From Nitrospirota bacterium (GTDB lineage: Bacteria; Nitrospirota; Thermodesulfovibrionia; UBA6902; DSMQ01), in contig JACQZD010000070.1 of NCBI GenBank assembly GCA_016207865.1, positions 1 through 9,689 of the forward strand: DNA of 9,689 bases, read 5' to 3'. This document shows positions 7,538 through 9,689 of the stretch, piece after piece; position 1 is the first letter of the stretch; every line of letters begins with the position of its first letter. Below the pieces are notes generated by a model. The model was not told where the DNA came from. It saw only the letters and a list, made by a program, of their open reading frames with translations, and searched no databases. The position numbers and the translations under genes are program-made.

Positions 7538-7605
7538 GTCATTCCGTACTTGATACGGAATCCAGTCGTTTTTTTCTGTATTCCCCGATTAAATCGGTGA
7601 ATGAC
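7538..7605. repeat. 68-bp two-hairpin element with GTCATTC/GAATGAC ends
   Basis: The nusG-rplK spacer (7505-7641) holds a compact palindromic element bounded by GTCATTC (7538-7544) and GAATGAC (7599-7605). Inside, ATTCCGTA (7541-7548) pairs perfectly with TACGGAAT (7554-7561) around a 5-nt loop. A second stem pairs CCGATT (7585-7590) with AATCGG (7592-7597) and extends outward by ATTC/GAAT past one mismatch. The middle is CCAGTCG plus a T run. This twin-hairpin design, with GTCATTCC next to GGAATCCAG, resembles dispersed palindromic (REP- or MITE-like) units known from many bacterial genomes. No target-site duplication is obvious. The rest of the spacer is A/T-rich and shows nothing else. Confidence 0.65.
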
Positions 7606-7641
7606 GTCAGATGTTAAAGTTGTTTTGATTTTGTCGTTTTT

Positions 7642-8166
7642 TTAAGTCCTTTCTGCCTGCAGAAAATTTAATTCAACAGGGGTCTGCCTGCCGAATATAG
7701 TTACCATAACGCGTAATTTGCTGTGATCCGAATCAACTTCATCAATGACGCCGTTAAAGTTGGTGAACGGACCATCGGTTATACGCACGCTGTCGCCTCT
7801 GACGAAGTGAGTCTTTACCTGAGGGGCCGGCCCCTTTTCTATCTGCTGAATAATTACGTCCACTTCTTCCTGCTGAAGGGGGGTCGGCTGTGTGCCTCCC
7901 ACAAATCCCGTGACCCTGGGGGTGCTTCTTATAAAATGCCATGTTGTATCGTCAAGGTCCATCTCAACAAGGATATATCCCGGATAGAATTTCTTGGTGG
8001 TCTCCCGTTTTTTCCCTCCCTTCAGCTCTATGATTTTCTCTGTAGGGATTAATATCTGGGTGATCTTTTCCTTTAATTCCTTTGCGGAAATATTTCTTTC
8101 AATAGTAGATTTTACTTTTTCTTCAAATCCGGAATATGTATGCACTACATACCACTTCTTTGCCAT
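7642..8166 (-). CDS. nusG: Transcription elongation/antitermination factor NusG
   Basis: NusG binds the RNA polymerase clamp, modulates pausing, and links transcription to Rho or to the ribosome through NusE. The 174 residues are standard. The NGN domain runs from the start (KKWYVVHTYSGFEEKV) to about residue 115, with the conserved FYPGYILVEMDLDDTTWHFIRSTPRVTGFVGG segment. After a short linker the KOW domain (about 120-174) has FVRGDSVRITDGPFTNFNGVIDEVD. The ATG at 8164-8166 is preceded by GAGGAG close to the start (8170-8175). It follows secE by 23 nt, the classic secE-nusG pair. It ends in TAA at 7642-7644. No lineage insertion is present. Confidence 0.98.
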   Translation of the reverse strand: MAKKWYVVHTYSGFEEKVKSTIERNISAKELKEKITQILIPTEKIIELKGGKKRETTKKFYPGYILVEMDLDDTTWHFIRSTPRVTGFVGGTQPTPLQQEEVDVIIQQIEKGPAPQVKTHFVRGDSVRITDGPFTNFNGVIDEVDSDHSKLRVMVTIFGRQTPVELNFLQAERT

Positions 8167-8189
8167 AATCTCCTCTCAATATGGGCAGA

Positions 8190-8375
8190 CTACTTTATTA
8201 CCAGCCCGACTAATTTAGAAAGACAGAGGTCTACCAGTCCTAAGAATATTACAACCGCCAGGACTGCTATAATTACAACCCTTGTCGACCCTATCACCTC
8301 TTCGCGTGTAGGGTATATAACTTTTTTCAACTCAAGCTTTGCTTCTTTTAAGAAATTTTTAATCTTCTCAATCAC
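8190..8375 (-). CDS. secE: Preprotein translocase subunit SecE
   Basis: SecE is the essential small subunit of the SecYEG channel and clamps the two halves of SecY. The 61-residue protein is the short, single-span form common outside enterobacteria. An amphipathic cytoplasmic helix (about 1-18, IEKIKNFLKEAKLELKKV) leads into the conserved hinge YPTREEV, then one hydrophobic membrane segment at about 32-56 (VVIIAVLAVVIFLGLVDLCL). The start is GTG at 8373-8375, with AGGAGG 8 nt upstream (8384-8389). That Shine-Dalgarno is itself part of the heptamer array that fills the spacer to tRNA-Trp. nusG follows 23 nt later. Confidence 0.96.
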   Translation of the reverse strand: MIEKIKNFLKEAKLELKKVIYPTREEVIGSTRVVIIAVLAVVIFLGLVDLCLSKLVGLVIK

Positions 8376-8383
8376 AGTCGCTT

Positions 8384-8469
8384 CCTCCTGCTTTTCACTT
8401 CCTGCTTCTCATTTTCTACTTCTTATTTTTCCTGCTGCCCACTTCTTAGTTTTTACTTCTCAGTTTCCT
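8384..8469. repeat. Degenerate 7-bp (14-bp) repeat array between tRNA-Trp and secE
   Basis: Most of the 102-nt spacer is a purine-rich (minus strand) degenerate heptamer array. Six units run from 8384 to 8425 and four from 8442 to 8469, split by 16 nt that break the register. The most regular unit, CTTCTYA on the plus strand (TRAGAAG on the minus strand), occurs at 8405, 8419, 8442 and 8456, with a variant at 8391. The spacing is 14, 14, 23 and 14. The first unit includes the secE ribosome binding site. No inverse-complement arm is seen here, so no hairpin is predicted. Confidence 0.65.
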
Positions 8470-8477
8470 TTTTAATA

Positions 8478-8554
8478 TGGCAGGCCAGGAGGGATTTGAA
8501 CCCCCAACCTTCGGATTTGGAGTCCGTCGCTCTAGCCGTTAGAGCTACTGGCCT
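8478..8554 (-). tRNA. trpT: tRNA-Trp (anticodon CCA)
   Basis: Read on the minus strand, this is a complete 77-nt cloverleaf. The acceptor stem AGGCCAG pairs perfectly with CTGGCCT. The D stem is GCTC/GAGC. The anticodon loop CTCCAAA has T33 and anticodon CCA; its stem has four good pairs and an A-A mismatch at the base. The T arm carries the TTCAAAT loop. The discriminator is G73, as expected for tryptophan, and the 3' CCA is encoded (8478-8480). A tRNA-Trp just ahead of secE-nusG is a widely conserved arrangement, so it is probably cut out of the operon transcript. Confidence 0.97.
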
Positions 8555-8562
8555 AATCCTTA

Positions 8563-8597
8563 AACAGTTAACAGTTAACAGTCAACTGTTGACTGTC
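8563..8597. repeat. Five-unit heptamer repeat with 19-nt palindrome between rpmG and tRNA-Trp
   Basis: Exactly five 7-bp units fill 8563-8597. The first three are AACAGTT-type (the third ends in C), and the last two are their inverse complements. This creates a perfect palindrome at 8578-8596: ACAGTCAAC, a central T, then GTTGACTGT. On the operon transcript it forms a hairpin between the rpmG stop and the 5' end of the tRNA, in the stretch RNase P and other nucleases must trim. It is followed by CTTTTT only on the plus strand, where no gene ends. Confidence 0.75.
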
Positions 8598-8600
8598 TTT

Positions 8601-8753
8601 TTACGCTTTTGTCTCCTTATGTGCCGTATGTTTTCTGCAATTCCTGCAATACTTTTTCATATTAAGTTTGTCAGGAGTATTGGTCTTGTTTTTAGTAGTG
8701 GAGTAATTTTTATTTTTACACTCACTACACTGTAAAAGTATTATGTCACGCAT
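8601..8753 (-). CDS. rpmG: 50S ribosomal protein L33
   Basis: L33 is a small protein of the large subunit near the E site. The 50-residue product (starting MRDIILLQC, ending KETKA) has two Cys-x-x-Cys pairs, CSEC at residues 9-12 and CRNC at 36-39, with NKNYSTTKNK between them. This is the zinc-binding (C+) form of L33 rather than the cysteine-free paralogue. The ATG at 8751-8753 has AGGAG 7 nt upstream (8761-8765), and the TAA is at 8601-8603. It lies between tuf and tRNA-Trp, the usual place for it. A short palindrome (8763-8775) overlaps the ribosome binding site. Confidence 0.96.
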   Translation of the reverse strand: MRDIILLQCSECKNKNYSTTKNKTNTPDKLNMKKYCRNCRKHTAHKETKA

Positions 8754-8773
8754 AGTCTATCTCCTCTTAAAGA

Positions 8774-8789
8774 GGGTTCAAGGGTTCAA
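8774..8789. repeat. Two 8-bp direct repeats GGGTTCAA in the tuf-rpmG spacer
   Basis: GGGTTCAA occurs twice in tandem at 8774-8781 and 8782-8789, followed by G and a run of seven T. With only two units this could be chance, but it sits in the same kind of spacer as the longer repeat arrays downstream. Confidence 0.5.
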
Positions 8790-8816
8790 GTTTTTTTAAA
8801 ACTCATCCTTCAACCT

Positions 8817-9689
8817 TTATTCAATAACCTCGCTCACAACGCCTGCGCCTACGGTCCTTCCGCCTTCTCTTATCGCAAACCTTAATTCCTTCTCCATGGC
8901 TATCGGCGTTATCAGTTCCACCGTTATCGTCACATTGTCTCCGGCTATCGGCGTTATCAGTTCCACCGTTATCGTCACATTGTCTCCGGGCATCACCATC
9001 TCCACCCCGGAAGGAAGCGTCGCCACTCCGGTGACGTCCGTGGTCCTGAAGTAAAACTGAGGCCTATATCCGTTAAAAAACGGCGTGTGCCTGCCGCCTT
9101 CTTCCTTGGTCAATATGTATATCTCTCCCTTGAATTTCTTGTGAGGCGTTATGCTGCCGGGCTTGGCAAGAACCATTCCCCTCTCCACTTCTTCCTTTGC
9201 CGTGCCCCTTAACAATACGCCGATGTTGTCTCCAGCCCGGCCTTCGTCAAGCAGTTTCCTGAACATCTCCACTCCGGTCGCCACTGTCTTCCTGGTATCA
9301 CCCAGCCCCACTATCTCCATCTCCTCGCCTACTTTGATTATTCCGCGCTCGGCCCTGCCTGTTACTACCGTGCCCCTCCCTGATATGCTGAATACGTCCT
9401 CTATGGGCATTAAAAACGGCTTGTCTATATCCCTCTCCGGCGTGGGTATGTACTCATCCAAGGCCTTCAGTAACTCCGCAAGGCTCTTGTACTCCGCCGC
9501 ATTGGCGTCTTTGCTTGCGGACTCCATGGCCTTTAACGCCGAACCCTTTATCACCGGTATCTTGTCACCGGGAAAGCTGTACTTGTTAAGCAGGTCCCTT
9601 ATCTCTACTTCTACCAATTCTATAAGCTCAGGGTCGTCTACCATGTCTACTTTGTTCATATATACAACTATGTAAGGCACGCCGACCTG
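8817..9689 (-). CDS. tuf: Elongation factor Tu, C-terminal part (5' end outside window)
   Basis: EF-Tu delivers aminoacyl-tRNA to the ribosomal A site as a GTP complex. The frame runs from the right edge (QVGVPY, near E. coli residue 124) to TAA at 8817-8819, 290 residues. Visible are the NKVD guanine-specificity motif and the GSALKAM G5 motif of the G domain, then domain 2 (FSISGRGTVVTGR) and domain 3 (GGRHTPFFNGYRPQFYFRTTDVTG), ending REGGRTVGAGVVSEVIE. The P loop and switch regions are outside the window. The odd feature is a 15-residue exact tandem duplication, GDNVTITVELITPIA twice, in domain 3 where relatives have one copy. The real start is to the right; a GTG near 9680 is an internal valine. 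Many bacteria have two tuf genes, so a second copy could mask a defect here. Confidence 0.97.
   Translation of the reverse strand, partial: QVGVPYIVVYMNKVDMVDDPELIELVEVEIRDLLNKYSFPGDKIPVIKGSALKAMESASKDANAAEYKSLAELLKALDEYIPTPERDIDKPFLMPIEDVFSISGRGTVVTGRAERGIIKVGEEMEIVGLGDTRKTVATGVEMFRKLLDEGRAGDNIGVLLRGTAKEEVERGMVLAKPGSITPHKKFKGEIYILTKEEGGRHTPFFNGYRPQFYFRTTDVTGVATLPSGVEMVMPGDNVTITVELITPIAGDNVTITVELITPIAMEKELRFAIREGGRTVGAGVVSEVIE
8898..8987 (-). repeat. 45-bp exact tandem duplication inside tuf
   Basis: Two identical 45-bp copies lie at 8898-8942 and 8943-8987; the match runs on for 2 more bases. The unit is exactly 15 codons, so the frame is preserved. The extra copy would insert a second beta-strand segment in domain 3, just before the residue equivalent to E. 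coli Met368. Confidence 0.95.

Noticed and set aside
8384..8469. CRISPR-like repeat array
   Set aside because: Units are 7 bp, degenerate and directly adjacent, with no unique spacers and no cas genes nearby.
8555..8590. Minus-strand promoter upstream of tRNA-Trp (TTGACT with a TTTAAG 15 nt later)
   Set aside because: The spacing is short, the -10 match is poor, and the TTGACT is explained by the heptamer repeat.
8578..8605. Intrinsic terminator: palindrome followed by CTTTTT
   Set aside because: The T run is on the plus strand, where no gene precedes it. On the transcribed minus strand no U run follows the stem.
9151..9675. 174-codon plus-strand open frame opposite tuf
   Set aside because: It is antisense to EF-Tu, serine-rich and of no recognisable family; strong codon bias in tuf commonly leaves the reverse frame open.
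9678..9680. GTG as the start of tuf
   Set aside because: It corresponds to an internal valine (QVGVPY); the GTP-binding P loop and switch regions must lie beyond the window edge.

Overview
The window is one strand-consistent stretch of the classical bacterial translation/transcription operon. Every gene lies on the minus strand. In transcription order (high to low coordinates) it reads: tuf (5' end cut off by the window edge), rpmG, tRNA-Trp(CCA), secE, nusG, rplK, rplA, rplJ, rplL, rpoB, rpoC (3' end cut off). This gene order is near-universal in bacteria, so the genes are identified with high confidence. Base composition looks moderate. RpoB carries both large lineage insertions seen in Gram-negative-type enzymes, and the L10 and EF-Tu sequences look most like Nitrospirota (Thermodesulfovibrionia-type) or deltaproteobacterial relatives. 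That placement is an impression from memory, not a search.

Layout: 8817-9689 is the C-terminal three quarters of EF-Tu. 8601-8753 is the small zinc-ribbon protein L33. 8478-8554 is tRNA-Trp with an encoded CCA end. 8190-8375 is SecE and 7642-8166 NusG. 7076-7504, 6375-7064, 5772-6320 and 5320-5700 are L11, L1, L10 and L7/L12. 1314-5222 is the RNA polymerase beta subunit, and 1-1314 the first 438 residues of beta prime. Together these supply the ribosomal GTPase-centre and L1 stalk proteins, the factor that brings aminoacyl-tRNA, the core RNA polymerase, its elongation factor NusG and the SecE translocon subunit.

The genes are ordinary, but four things stand out. (1) rpoB and tuf each contain a short in-frame tandem duplication (36 bp and 45 bp) inside otherwise invariant sequence. 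(2) Four different spacers (rplL-rpoB, rplJ-rplL, tRNA-secE, rpmG-tRNA) are filled with degenerate repeats of period 7. In three of them the heptamers are followed by their own inverse complements, so the transcript could fold into a long hairpin. (3) The nusG-rplK spacer holds a 68-bp two-hairpin element with GTCATTC/GAATGAC ends, like a small dispersed palindromic element. (4) L10 has no good ATG/GTG/TTG start; a CTG codon placed 8 nt after a perfect AGGAGG is the best start. No convincing promoter or intrinsic terminator for the minus strand was found, which fits one long operon whose promoter lies beyond the right edge.
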